Assembly: GCF_031143425.1 (NCBI RefSeq)
Contig: NC_090440.1
Span: 1,267,761,123 to 1,267,825,122, forward strand
Direction of reading: 5' to 3'
Length of the DNA: 64,000 nt
Origin: Pleurodeles waltl
Taxonomy: Eukaryota; Chordata; Amphibia; Caudata; Salamandridae
The position numbers and the translations under genes were made by a program. Shown here one piece after another: positions 32,700 to 43,919 of the stretch. Position 1 is the first letter of the stretch. Every line of letters starts with the position of its first letter. The notes below the pieces were generated by a model. That model did no database searches and had not been told where the DNA came from. It saw nothing but the letters and a program-made list of their open reading frames with translations.

Positions 32700-32893
32700 G
32701 TTTTTCTTTATAAAGTGACACATTGGTTTGAGTAAAAAAAAATTACTCACACCTGTGGTTTGCGCCGCCGTGCGTCAAAGTATAAATTTGACGCCCACAT
32801 GGCGCAAAGAAATGGCGTTAGCCGGCGGTAAAGTTTTTGATGCAAAACTGCGCCAACGCAGTTTTGTGTCAAAAAGTATAAATATGGCCCCAG
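32700..32893. mobile_element. End fragment of family C element
   Basis: The stretch with GGCGTTAGCCGGCG, the palindrome-like AACTGCGCCAACGCAGTT and the end GTATAAATATGGCCCC matches the right end of the element at 41237-42153 in order and spacing. The left end is not found. It may also be the outer boundary of the DNA that carries gene B. Confidence 0.65.
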
Positions 32894-32957
32894 GTTTCTG
32901 GCCCCTTTAAACTATGTTACGCAACCATTATGGTGTTCTCTAACTCTTCCAAACTTT

Positions 32958-33499
32958 GGGACAGGTTTAGAAGGCCCTTTCGCCTCTTTGCTCCACATTA
33001 GTGTAATTTTATTTATGCTATTGGGGCGTTAGGTACGCATTTCTGAAACTCCTTGTTTACAAAGTGGCATAATGCTAGCATTGCCCCACTTCGTAACCCC
33101 TTGTGCCACATTATGCCTGTGCCAGGCATAATGTATGCAAGGGGGGCCTTCCCCCGCAGGGAGGCCTGCAAAAAATGGTGCAGTGACATCGACACGATAT
33201 CACTGCATCATTTTTTCTATAATTTTTTACCCCTGCACATTGCAGGCATTAAAATGACAGGCTCACATAAACCTATAGATCTCCCTACTGCTTTGCTGGA
33301 CTAGTGCCCTAATTAATGGCACTAATCCAGCAAAGCACCACAATAGCGTCATAAATTCTGATGCAATTCTGCCAACGTGTGCCATGGTGCACTGTATTAT
33401 TTAATACAGCGCTACCATGGTGACGTTAGGGGGACTGAGGGCTGCGCAAGAAAAGTGGCGTATCAGGACTGATGCACTACTTTCTTGTAGATTTGGCCC
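32958..33499. mobile_element. Serial-hairpin element, family B, copy 1
   Basis: Same order of segments as 38918-39394 (GCCACATTA, cassette with GCATAATGC / CCACATTATGCCTG, CCCCCG, CTAGTGCC...GGCACTA, GCGTCATAAA, ATACAGCGC). Hairpins include ACATTATGCCTG...CAGGCATAATGT about 33109-33136, and an approximately 20-bp stem about 33289-33336 around CTAATTAAT. No coding capacity. The ends are diverged, so borders are approximate. Confidence 0.7.
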
Positions 33500-33539
33500 T
33501 GTGTATTAACACTGCTCCTGAACCTTTAAGGCTGTCATC

Positions 33540-35740
33540 AGTAATGTAAGTTTCCCAGGTTATTGATGTGTACTGGACTCTGTTTTTGCTGTTTTTGTTA
33601 CTCTGGGCACTTTACCACTGCTATCCAGTGCTAAAGTACAAGTGCACCTATGTAAAATATATGTGTAATTGACTTTCCCTGATTGGCATATTTGATTTAC
33701 TAGTAAATCCCTAGTACAATGCACTAGAGGTACAAAGGCCTGTAAATCAAATGCTACTAGTGGGCCTGCAGCACTGGTTGTGCAACCCACATAAGTAGCC
33801 CTTCAAACATGGCTCAGGCCTGGCACTGCAGTGTCTCTCTGTGCAGTTTTAAACTGCTAATTCAACATGGCAAGTGTACCCACTTGCCAGGCCTAAACCT
33901 TCCCTTGTTATATATGTAATGCACCTGTAAGATAGACCTTAGGTAGCCCCATGGGCAGGGTGCAGTGTATATTAAAGGTGGGACATGTACTTATGTGTTT
34001 TACATGTCCTAACAGTGAAATACTGCCAAATTCCGTTTTCACTGTTGCAAGCCCTATTTCTCTCATGGGTTAACATGAGGGCTGCCTTTAAATATTATTA
34101 AAGTGCAGATTCCCTTAGGGAGAAGATAGAAATATGGGGGTTAGGGTCTCTGAGCTCACAATTTAAAAATACATCTTTTAGTGAAGTTGTTTTTTAGGTT
34201 GTGTGTATGAAAATGCCACTTTCAGATTGTAGGAATTTTCTTGCTTAAACCATTATGTGACTCTGCTTGTTTGTGGAATCCCTGTCTGGGTCAGTTTTAC
34301 AGTTTGGCTGTTTGCACCTCTCCTCTAGACAGTGACACAAAGGGAGCTGGGGTGTAGCTTGCATATCCTCATGGGCCATCTGAGCTGAGGAGAGGGGAGG
34401 AGTGGTCACTTACACCTGAAAGGGCTGTGCCTGCCCTCACACAATGCAGTCTGCAACACCCTGGTGTGTGTCTGGGGCCTGGCCTGGGCAAGGCAGGATC
34501 TTGAAATCAACAGAGACTTCTCTTTGAAGTCGGCCTACTTCAAAGGCAAAAAGGGGTAGAAGAAGAGCACCCAAAATGCCTAAAAATCAGATTACTTCTG
34601 AAACCAAGAGGAACCTCTGCCAAGGAGAAGAGCTTGAGGCTGGAGGAGGAGTACTGTCTCTTTGCCTGTGTCTGTGCTTTGTGGAACTATCCTGCAGTTG
34701 CTGCTTCTGCCTGTGAAAGGGGACAAAGACTGGACTTTGTGGTATATTCCTGTTTGAGAAGAATCTCCAAGGGCTTGGACTGATCTTTCCCCCTGTTCTG
34801 AAATCTCAGGGCCATCAAAGACTTCCCCTACCAGCACCTGAACTCTCTGCTGAGACTTCTACCCTGACAAGTGGTGCCCTAGCTAGTCCCTGGGCCCTTG
34901 AAAGGAGAAGCAGGTGAAAATCCAAGAAAAACGACTCCAGTCGATTCCAGACCAAGGCCGCTGCCGAATCTTGTGACGCCACCTGCAACCGACTCCGTGA
35001 TCCTCGCTGGAGTGTGACGACCCTCAGAGGCCTGACATCGCTGTAGCCCCGCCGAAGTCCGCGACTCCGTGGAAGTCGCCACATCCGTCGAGACCGACGC
35101 CAGCCGAAGTGTGCTGATTCAATGCTTTGAACCAACACCTCCTCACCTCCACCACTCCACAACAAGGACCCGACACCTCTTCATGACGCCTCCGCTCCTT
35201 CACCCTGCATCACCGGAAACACCGCAGACTCGGATTCAGCAACACCGCGATCCCCAAATTTGCACACCCACTTGTTCTCACAGTTTACTAAGGTACTCTA
35301 CGCGGAGGTCTGCGTGACTCTGCAACCAGTGCCACCAGCTTCGGATTGTTGGGAACGACTCTGTCATAATGCCGTGTTAACACCTCATTGAAGCATTTTG
35401 TGTTTCTTAGCGCTATATGTGAGTTTAATCTTTAAAAATTAATAACTTGACTTGTGTATGTCAGATTTTTTCATTTTGGTCTTGTTTTGTTTAGATAAAT
35501 ATTGGCTATTTTTCTAAACCTGTGTTGTGTCATTTTGTAGTGTTTTTACTGAGTTACTGTGTGTGTTGGTACAAATACTTTACATCTGGTCTCTAAAGTT
35601 AAACCTACCTGCTCATGCATAGCTACCAAGGGGGTGAGCGGTGGTTAACTGAGTGTGAGTCTCCTTTACCCTGACTAGAGTGAGGGTCCTTGCTTGGACA
35701 GGGGGCAACCTGACTGCCAACCAAAGACTCCATTTCTAAC
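33540..35740 (+). repeat. Solo gypsy LTR, LTR2 type (about 2.2 kb)
   Basis: From about 33590 it matches the LTRs at 47560-50085 and 52078-54274 (CACTTTACCACTGCT, CTACTAGTGGGCCTGCAGCA, GGACATGTAC). It ends with CCAACCAAAGACTCCATTTC then TAAC, the LTR2 end. No gag or pol lies on either side, so it is probably a solo LTR left by recombination. The first ~50 bases are diverged, making the left border approximate. It contains a CpG-rich zone at about 34960-35110. Confidence 0.8.
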
Positions 35741-37198
35741 CACTTTTTATTGGGAATAAAACTTCATAAATTAGGAACCTTTGTCAGTTTGAACTTCATT
35801 GCTTTAACCCTTTCACAGCTAGCCCCCCTTCACCCTTGTGCTGAGACTTTTTTTGGCTTTTTGGGGTAGTTTGCGCTTAGGCCTCTATACCTTTTTGTGC
35901 ACATAAGCTATCTCTGCCACATTTTTGTCATTTTTTTCCAACACCTTCGGGATTCTAAAGGTACTCAAGGTTTAATTATTTTCCTGGAGGGGACTAAAAA
36001 ATAGACAAAATACAGTGAACTTCTGAGTTTTTAGAGAAAAGTGGAGAAACATGCTCCAGGTAAAAGTGTCTGCTTTTTTCCCTAAAAATGTCATCCATGA
36101 ATAGGTTAACTGTACTAAAGTCACCATCTTTCACCATCTTCTCAGCTTTCATGAAAATGCAGTGGTGAATAAAAAAAAAAATGAATTTTATACCACACCT
36201 TTAGCATTTTTCTAAGATGTAGCCTATTTTCCCTACTTTATGTGCTCTCAACCTACTTTCAGTTTGTGGTGGATACCACGTGGTAAACCCATGGGTGGTT
36301 CAGAAAAGATATAGATTTCTTAAAAGGTGATAAAGTTCCAAATTCAGGACGGGGTCATCGAAAATGAGTAGGAAAAAACTGGCATTTCTGACAACATTTC
36401 CATCTGTAACTTTTTGTCAGGATGGCAGATTGATAAAAGAGATATACCATTATGTCGGCTAGAACATTTTTGTTGTGGGGATATGTAGGGTTTGAAGGTT
36501 CTCCAAGAACCCAAGGTACCTGGAGCAAACAACTGAGCTGCACCATTCAATGGTTTTTCATTGAGTATCAAGTATAGACCAATTCTTATAGCAAAATAGG
36601 CAAAGTGAAAAATGGGTATCAAGGAAACTTAAGTGTTTCTGAAATTGGTACAAGATACAAAGTTTAGGAGCGGTGGTTATTTCTACATCTCTGAATTTGT
36701 GAGTACCCATACTAGCGTATGATTTGGAGGCTATTTTTAAAAATGCCATCTTTCATACATACTGGCTTACATTTAAAAGGCACAAATGCAGTGAAATCCC
36801 ATAGGTAATAACAAATGTTCTACTATTTTATGCTTCTGCTAGTCTCCCAATAAAAATGGTACCTCACTTATGTGGGTAGGCCTAGTACCTGCAACCAGAA
36901 ATGCTCAAAACACAACATGGATGCAGCACATTTTTCCCCCGAAAACTGACCATCTTTTTCCATTGTGGGTAGCTCTAGGTTTTGGACCCCAGCACGTAGG
37001 AATACCTAGCCAACCTGTAAATTTTTAAAAACCAGACACTCAGGGGTATCCATGCTGATCTGACTGTTGTGGCTTTCACCATGTTATTACCAAGAATACC
37101 CTTTAAACCGCAAACATCGCTAAATTTGCAACTGCGCACCAACTCAGCCACCCTTGCACTGTAGTGGAAGGATAGCTGCGTTGATGGGGACATTGTTT
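35741..37198. other. Unassigned noncoding DNA, probably old repeat
   Basis: No gene. A TTAACCCTTTCACAGCTAG motif occurs near 35812, which could be the end of a TTAA-targeting DNA transposon, but I could not find a matching inverted end. The rest is AT-rich. Confidence 0.35.
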
Positions 37199-37295
37199 TT
37201 GTGCAGGAAGGAGCACTTTCCTGCACAATAACAATCTTAATTGGTGATTTGCTCTTTCTATGTGTGCTGAAAAATGCAACACACATAGAAAGAGC
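37199..37295. other. Two adjacent perfect hairpins
   Basis: Stem 37199-37209 pairs with 37218-37228 (TTGTGCAGGAA, 8-nt loop). Stem 37251-37266 pairs with 37280-37295 (GCTCTTTCTATGTGTG, 13-nt loop). Both stems are perfect. Function unknown. Confidence 0.7.
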
Positions 37296-37497
37296 AAAAA
37301 CTGAGGAGAAATTAAAGCATTTCTCCTCATTGTGCTACTCTAATGCCATTCCTGGGGTGGCAATAGGTTTTGGAAGTACCTTAGGTTTACGAAAAATCCT
37401 ATATCTAGTGCAGAGTAAAAATGCAATGGGATTTGCTGTGGCACGCCCACAGCAACACCCATTGCACGCCTCTTCCATGCAAAGTGCTGTGTGTGAA

Positions 37498-37637
37498 GGG
37501 GCCGTATTTACAAGGCGGTGTTAGGTCACAAAAAGTGGCTTAGAGCCACCTTATAAATACGGCGCAGGGCATAGCGCCACCAGAGCGTCACGAAAAAGTG
37601 ATGCTCCTGTGGCATTAGGGGCTCTTAAATATGCCCC
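37498..37637. mobile_element. Short MITE-like element
   Basis: Starts GGGGCCGTATTTACAAGG and ends TTAAATATGCCCC, resembling the ends of family B (GGGGCATATTTACAGG). Internal pairing of GTATTTACAAGGCGG-like and CCTTATAAATAC segments. No clear duplication. Confidence 0.5.
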
Positions 37638-38917
37638 TTAAAAAGCTGTCTCCTGTAGGAGAAACATAAGCTTTTCTAGGTACATATCTATCTTTTTTTC
37701 AATTTATTTATTTATTTACAGTATTTGTAAAGTGCTACCATCATCCCCTAAAGGTTGTCCCAACACAGGATTGAAATTTTCCTCTCACCTGCCCAAACCA
37801 TTATTGCGGGAATAGGCAGGTTTTCAACCTCTTTTGACATGTGAAGAGGTCAGAGTTAAGGCAGAGGTCAAGAGGCAGAGAATTCCAGTATATTGCTGGT
37901 GAATGGCTGAAAGAGCATTCTCAAATTCTTACTTATTTGTATTCTATAAGTCCTACAAAACCCCTTCAAATGTAGTAGATGATCCACCATATGCATAAGG
38001 TTTGATATCAGGCTTATGAAGCTTTACTCTATCTTCAATCTCTTCTAAGAAAACATTTTTTACATAAATGTATTTTGGAATAAGAATCAAACAAAAATGT
38101 GATGCTTCTCCCTTCAAATTATCATCTATGGGACTTTCCTCACCCCATCCATTAACCTGCAGCACAATTTGACTACATTCAACTTCAACATCACTTTCAC
38201 CTTTTTCAATCTCAGTTTCTTTCATGATGGAGCAGAGATCTCGCTAGCTTAATAATTTAGAAAAAATACAAAAAAAGCAAATCATTTTTGTCTCAAATAT
38301 TAATGTAAATTAATTTGATGTATGTATTTTAAAAGTGGAAAAACATACAAATATTCATTTAAAAATCCCACTTAAAGTAAATTGGCTGTGTATATTTATT
38401 ATTATGTGTTAAAATTACAAAATGTTAAGTCCAGAATAATTTAAAATGTATTTATATTTAAAAAATAAAGATACATTTCTATTCAAATTAACAAAAAATA
38501 AAATATGTTTACATTATATAAGTATTTTTAAAATGTATGCAATTTCTAATAATCAGTATACTTTATATATTCTTTTGAAAGATTAGACTAAAATATTTGA
38601 ATTTCAACTTTATTTCCTGTGAAAGAGTGTTGCAGTTTCAAAGGTTGGCCATGTATGGTGCGGTACTTATAAATGTTTTAATCTGGCAGTTGTAACTTTA
38701 CTCTCTTAAATTTGGTTTCCACGGCCCTCTCTCCCTGGTTTCAGGGGTTAGAGACATGTACATTTACACTTTTGAGTAACTTTACACTTCTATGGGATTA
38801 ATTGCAAAGAGTGCTATGGTATGTATCATTTATTTGAAACCACATTATAGAAAACATGTTGTGATGGGAGTATGGGGTTGAACAATATAATTATTAGTAG
38901 ACAGGATATCACATTTT
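37638..38917. other. AT-rich region, no recognised gene
   Basis: A TTTA simple repeat lies at about 37700-37720. On the minus strand 38225-37953 is a 90-codon frame starting MKETEIEKGESDVEVECSQ. It has an acidic start and no match I recognise, and could be chance or a lost exon. 38250-38620 is extremely AT-rich. Confidence 0.35.
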
Positions 38918-39394
38918 GGGGCATATTTACAGGCCCCTAGCGTCACCTTGAGCCACATTAATGTCATTTATTTTGACATTAATGTGGCCCAATGAGCCAA
39001 AATCCCTGTGCTGTATTTACAAGGTGGCGCAATGCATGCATTGCGCCACCCTGTAACCCTTTGCGCTACATTATGCCTGTAAGCAAAGGTGGCATTCCCC
39101 CGTTAGGGGAGCTGGTAAAATGGTACCAGGGAATCTATGAGATTTCTTTGTGCCATTTATTATTCTTTAGAATGAGCCTTTATGTACTCTGCAGGAGTAG
39201 TGCCAGTATTTTGGCACTACTCCTGCAGAGTAGGTCAATAGCGTCATAAAAATGACACTATTGCCCCCTACTCTGTGCCCTGGTGTGCCGTATTTTAAAT
39301 ACAGCGCACACATGGTGATGGTAGGGGGTTGCAAAGAGGCGCATGGAAAGTGGCCCTGGACTCGGTGCAGCGCCACTTTCCATAAATCTGCCCC
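38918..39394. mobile_element. Serial-hairpin element, family B, copy 2 (477 bp)
   Basis: Ends GGGGCATATTTACAGG and AAATCTGCCCC with a probable 3-bp duplication TTT (38915-38917, 39395-39397). Hairpins: CACATTAATGTCA...TGACATTAATGTG near 38953-38987; a perfect 28-bp palindrome at 39023-39050; and a 19-bp perfect stem 39187-39205 with 39212-39230. No coding capacity. Confidence 0.8.
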
Positions 39395-39397
39395 TTT

Positions 39398-41233
39398 GTG
39401 ATTTACAAATTATATATATATTTCTCAGGTTGCACATCTTTACGATTCACCACAAAGTAACTAAGCGATGTTCTTAAAATAGTAAAATATCTGGCTAAAG
39501 TCGAGAATTAAATTAATTTATCCAGGTTCAAAAGTTGGCAGCTTAGCCACTAGGTCCAAAGTCAGCAGACCTAATCATTAGACTTCAACTTTTCTCAAAG
39601 TCAATTGCTGCTTAAAATATGATCAATTATTTTAGTCTTCTCTGTTTGAGTGGAGCAGTGCTTATTCATAATGGAATGAGTGCTGATGCCCAAAGCTCCT
39701 TTCAAAACACCACGGATAGTGCTTTTAAACTAAGATGCACCGAATGCCAAGGCTACATAGTCCTGAGATGACCTCAAAGATCTTCCATCCTCTCTCACAC
39801 ATTCCCTCTCCCTTGCTCGTGCAAATTCCACGTTCTCTCTTTACATACCTTTTCTTGCCTTTCTCTTTCAACTTTTTGCCCCTTTGTGCATTTTCCGTCT
39901 TTGCTCACTGTCAATGTCTTATGAGAAAAGATGAGTGTTATTCCCAAAAAATGAATACCGGTGGCCCCTCCGGCAACCACCGAGTCGAATTAGGCACTGT
40001 CCTGGAGTTGTCCCTTCATAGTATGTTTTATATGTAAGACAACCAGGTCTGTGAAATCGACATTGGACACATCGTCCATTGAATCGTAGTGTTCTTTGTA
40101 TTTTGCTAGAACGAGGACTCAATATACCTAATTAAATGGTGTGAGAATGGTGCATTATATTTCTGCTAATTATATGGTAATAGTCAAAACAGTGTGAGTT
40201 CAATTCATGCTTGAAAAAAAATTACTTTTGATTATTCGATTAACATACTACATTTTGTTATATGTGGTCAAAGGTTAGAGGACCGAATTTGATGGTTGTC
40301 TGGAAGTAAAATTCAATCGTTAGAAAATTGGATGGTATACTGGGGCAATCTGAGATTTTCTTTAGAAGAGGACCTTGATACAATATTGTGGCTAGGATTG
40401 TGGGTAGGTTGTGTATCGCAATGAAGTTATATATCTTGGAGGAGTTATACATGATCATCCTGTTGACATGTTTTTCTTTACTGAAACAGGGTTACAATCA
40501 CCATCACTGGATTTGAATCTATTTAGTGATCTGTCCTCTCTTATTTTCTCCATCTCATTCCATTCCCCACTCTTATCCTTAGCCACTGATTCCCCCTTAC
40601 CATTTATTCCTTGTTTCCACTCCTACACATACCCACAATCTCACCTAGTCTCCACTGATATAGCCATTCATATTTTACTTCTTATACATCTCTTTTCCTT
40701 TTACCAATCTACTCCAGTATTCCGTCACCTATTTGTGGTGAACTGTTACCCAATTTGGCCCTTCTTGACTCCCTTTGATTGTTCGCCTTTCAATTGAGAC
40801 TTTCCTCTCATCCAATCTGAGTGAATCTATCTCACTCTGACCCTGTGCCATGCTTCTCATGTCATGTCATTTCATTTTCTGCTCTGGAATCACCAACCTG
40901 CTCCTAATATCTCACATATTACCCTCCTCCTGCAAACCTCACCTGCTCTGCATTGTACTCACCTTTTCCTTTCTCTTTCCCCCACACATTTCAACCACCC
41001 TCTACGCTTACTAACTTCCTCTTGATAGATGCAACTTCAGTCTCAGGCTTGCAGTACATTCTTCATCCAACCAATGCCCTCACTCACCACCTTACCATGG
41101 AGATAGACATTCTCATTGTTATAAAGTAACACCATATGATTTCAAATGTTTTCCACTTCCATCTATATTGCACGCAACTACCTGTAGGGATACCTGTGCT
41201 GATTAGTGTAAAACTAACTGGCTAGAGAAACAC
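39398..41233. other. Unassigned noncoding DNA
   Basis: No gene or repeat recognised. 40540-41050 is pyrimidine-rich on the plus strand, with long C/T-biased stretches. Confidence 0.4.
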
Positions 41234-41236
41234 TAG

Positions 41237-42153
41237 GGGGCATATTTATACTCCGTTTGCGCCAGAATTGCGTCGTTTTTTTTTACGCAATTCCGACGCA
41301 AAACTAACTCCATATTTATACTTTGGCGTTAGACGCGTCTAGCGCCAAAGTCCATGGAGTTTGCGTAATTTTTTAGCGTGGACACCTACTTTGCGTTAAT
41401 GAGATGCAAGGTAGGCGTTCCCGTCTAAAAAAGTGACTCCGAGGCATGTGCGCCGTATTTACACTCCCGGGCAAAATTCACGCCCGGGAGTGGGCGGGTC
41501 AAAAAAAATGACGTACGGCCGCTTTTGCGCCGTTCTTTAGCGCCTGGTCAGGGCAGGCGTTAAGGGACCTGTGGGCTCTGAAGGAGCACAGAGGTGCCCT
41601 CCCATGCCCCCAGGGACACCCCCTGTCACCCTTGCCCACCCCAGGAGGACACCCAAGGCTGGAGGGACCCATCCCAGGGACATTAAGGTAAGTTCAGGTA
41701 AGTTTTTTTTTTTTTTTGTGGCATAGGGGGGCCTGATTTGTGCCCCCCTACATGTCACTATGCCCAATGACCATGCCCAGGGGACAGAAGTCCCCTGGGC
41801 ATGGCCATTGGGCAAGGAGGCATGACTCCTGTCTTTGCTAAGACAGGAGTCATTTCTATGGGGGTTGGGAGTAGAAAAAAATGGCGCAAATCGGGTTGAG
41901 GCGAAAAATTTGCCTCAGCCTGACTTGCCCCATTTTTTGGCGCCCAAGCTCCATATCCCCCTACGCCGGCGCTGCCTGGTGTACGTCGTTTTTTTTTACG
42001 CACACCAGGCAGCGCTGGCGGCTAACGCCGGCTAACGTCATTGAATAAATACGGCGCCCGCATGGCGCTTCAGAATGGCGTTAGCCGGCGCTAATTTTTT
42101 TTACGCAAAACTGCGTTAGCGCAGTTTGGCGTCAAAAAGTATAAATATGGCCC
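41237..42153. mobile_element. Serial-hairpin element, family C, copy 1 (917 bp)
   Basis: Terminal repeats GGGGCATATTTATACT and, inverted, GGGCCATATTTATACT, with a probable TAG duplication (41234-41236, 42154-42156). Hairpins: 41462-41472 with 41482-41492 (11 bp), 41761-41785 with 41790-41814 (25 bp, one mismatch), 41822-41835 with 41840-41853 (14 bp), and 41965-41982 with 42002-42019 (18 bp, one mismatch). The middle holds a T-run (about 41704-41717). No coding capacity. Confidence 0.85.
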
Positions 42154-42156
42154 TAG

Positions 42157-42704
42157 GAGTGCAGTCAAAAAGCATGGTTGTAGAGGTTTACGAATGGTGT
42201 TCTGACTTAGCTGTCTGCAGGGAGAGGGGTAGGAAATTCCAGAGTTTTGCAACATTATATTTAGCCCCAGCTCTGGCTTTTTTAATTGATGGAATCACAG
42301 CACGGCAGGCAGCGGTGGATAGCAGACTTCTTCCTGAAGTATAGGATGCAATCAAGGGTCAAGAGATCTTGGGGCCTTTGTTGAGGAGTGCGCCTTGGGT
42401 ATACAGAGGGATTTACATTTAACCCTCTGGGCCACTAGGAGCCATCGGAGGGAGGGCACAGCGTGCCGAGCTGACTCTTGCTTCAGGATGTTGTGAAGAG
42501 TCCTCACCATGGTTTTTTGAACAACCTGTAGTTTTCTATCCATCAATTTTGGAGCTCATTGGTATACTGAGTTTCCTTAGTCCAGACAAAAGAGGATAAG
42601 TGTTTGGACCACTATTCTTTAAGAGGAAGGGGGAAGCAAGTGCAAACGTTTTCTAAGCATCCTGCGGATGCCATGACATGTTGCTGTTAACTTTATAGAC
42701 TGAG
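42157..42704. other. Unassigned, possibly old interspersed repeat
   Basis: No open frame worth reporting. The composition (GAGCCATCGGAGGGAGGGC, GGTATACTGAGTTTCCTTAG) has the feel of a noncoding tail of an old retroelement, but I cannot name it. Confidence 0.3.
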
Positions 42705-42925
42705 GGCCTTATTTGTACTTTTTGGGGCAATACTGCACTAACGCAGTTTTGCACCAAAATGTTTTGCACCGGCTTGCCCCATTTTTTAGCAGCAGCTGGG
42801 CACCATATTTATGGAATGGTGCAAGCCGGTGCAAAGGGTAGGCTAGCTTAAACAAAAATGACTTTAGGCAGGTTTGAGTCAAAATAAATGATTCTGACCA
42901 GATTAGCATCATTTTTTGACGCTAA
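42705..42925. mobile_element. Family C fragment in inverted orientation
   Basis: Read on the minus strand, this 220-bp stretch matches the right-hand end of the copy at 42926-43843 (AACTGCACTAAC, TTTTGCACC, GGCTTGC, ACCATATTTATGGAATG, AAAGGGTAGGCTAG). It directly abuts that copy. Confidence 0.7.
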
Positions 42926-43843
42926 GGGCCATATTTATACTCTGTTTGCACTGAATTAGCGTCATTTTATTTTTAACCTAATTCAGTGCAAAACTAACTC
43001 CATATTTATACTTTGGTGCTAGACCCATCTAGCGCCACATTTATGGAGTTAAAGTCATTTTTTTAAAGTGGAAACCTACCTTGCCTTAATGAGATGCAAG
43101 GTAGGCGTTCCTGTGCAAAAAATGACTCTATGGCCTTAACGCCATATTTATACTCCTATGCAAAAATGGTGCAAGGGATGGAGGAGGGGTCAAAAAATGG
43201 GGCAAAGCTTGCTTTGCCCCATTTTTTAAAGCCTGGGTCAGGGCAGGGGTTAGGGGACCTGTGGGCCTATTTCCATGGTGGAACACCATGGAATAAGCCC
43301 ACAGGCGCCCTCCCCAGGCCCCAGGGGAACCCCCACCCACACCAGAGGGACTGCGGAGGATGGGGGACCCCATCCCAGGTAAGAACAGGTAAGATTGCAT
43401 TTTTTTTTTTTTTTTAAGTGCCATGGGAGGCCCTGAAATGGGCCCCCATACATGGCACAGGGTGCAATGGCCATGCCCAGGGGACCCCTGTCTTCTGTGC
43501 TGGCCATTGGGGTGGTGGGCATGACTCCTGCCTTTTCTAAGGCAGGAGTCATGTGGCATGGTAGGTTTAGCACCATAAAATGATGCTAATCTGGTTAGAG
43601 TCATTTTTTTTACTCTATCCTGCCTAAAGTAAATTTTTGGTGCTAAACCCTCTTCTTCTATACTGCCAGCCCCACCCGACTAAAGTCATTTTTTTTTACT
43701 CTAGCCTACCCTTTGCACAGGCTTGCAGCATTCCATAAATATGGTGCCTGGCTGGTGCACAGAAATGGTGCAAGCCGGTGCTAAACTTTTTGGTGCAAAA
43801 CTGAGTTAGTGCAGTTTTGCAGCAAAAAGTATAAATAAGGGCC
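42926..43843. mobile_element. Serial-hairpin element, family C, copy 2 (918 bp)
   Basis: Ends GGGCCATATTTATACT and AGTATAAATAAGGGCC. It shares its whole plan with 41237-42153: GATGCAAGGTAGGCGTTCC, GACCTGTGGGC, a CATCCCAGGTAAG-like segment, a T-run (about 43398-43417) and a GCATGACTCCTGCCTT hairpin with an inverse copy. The hairpins use different bases from copy 1 in places but are still paired. Confidence 0.8.
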
Positions 43844-43919
43844 AATATTTTGTACGTTTGTGCCACTATTGCGTCAAAAAATGACGTTAATGCGGCGCAA
43901 AAAAAGTATAAATCAGGGT
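43844..43919. other. Very short element-like segment
   Basis: From the GGGCC shared with the preceding element end, the sequence runs AATATTTTGTACGTTTGTGCC ... GGCGCAAAAAAAGTATAAATC and closes on AGGGTC. It looks like a family C-like end pair with almost no interior. Confidence 0.4.

Noticed and set aside
35741..37198. piggyBac-type element based on TTAACCCTTT
   Set aside because: No matching inverted end or TTAA on the other side was found.
37953..38225. 90-codon minus-strand frame as a real gene
   Set aside because: Isolated, in AT-rich DNA, with no recognised domain; mentioned only in the spacer entry.
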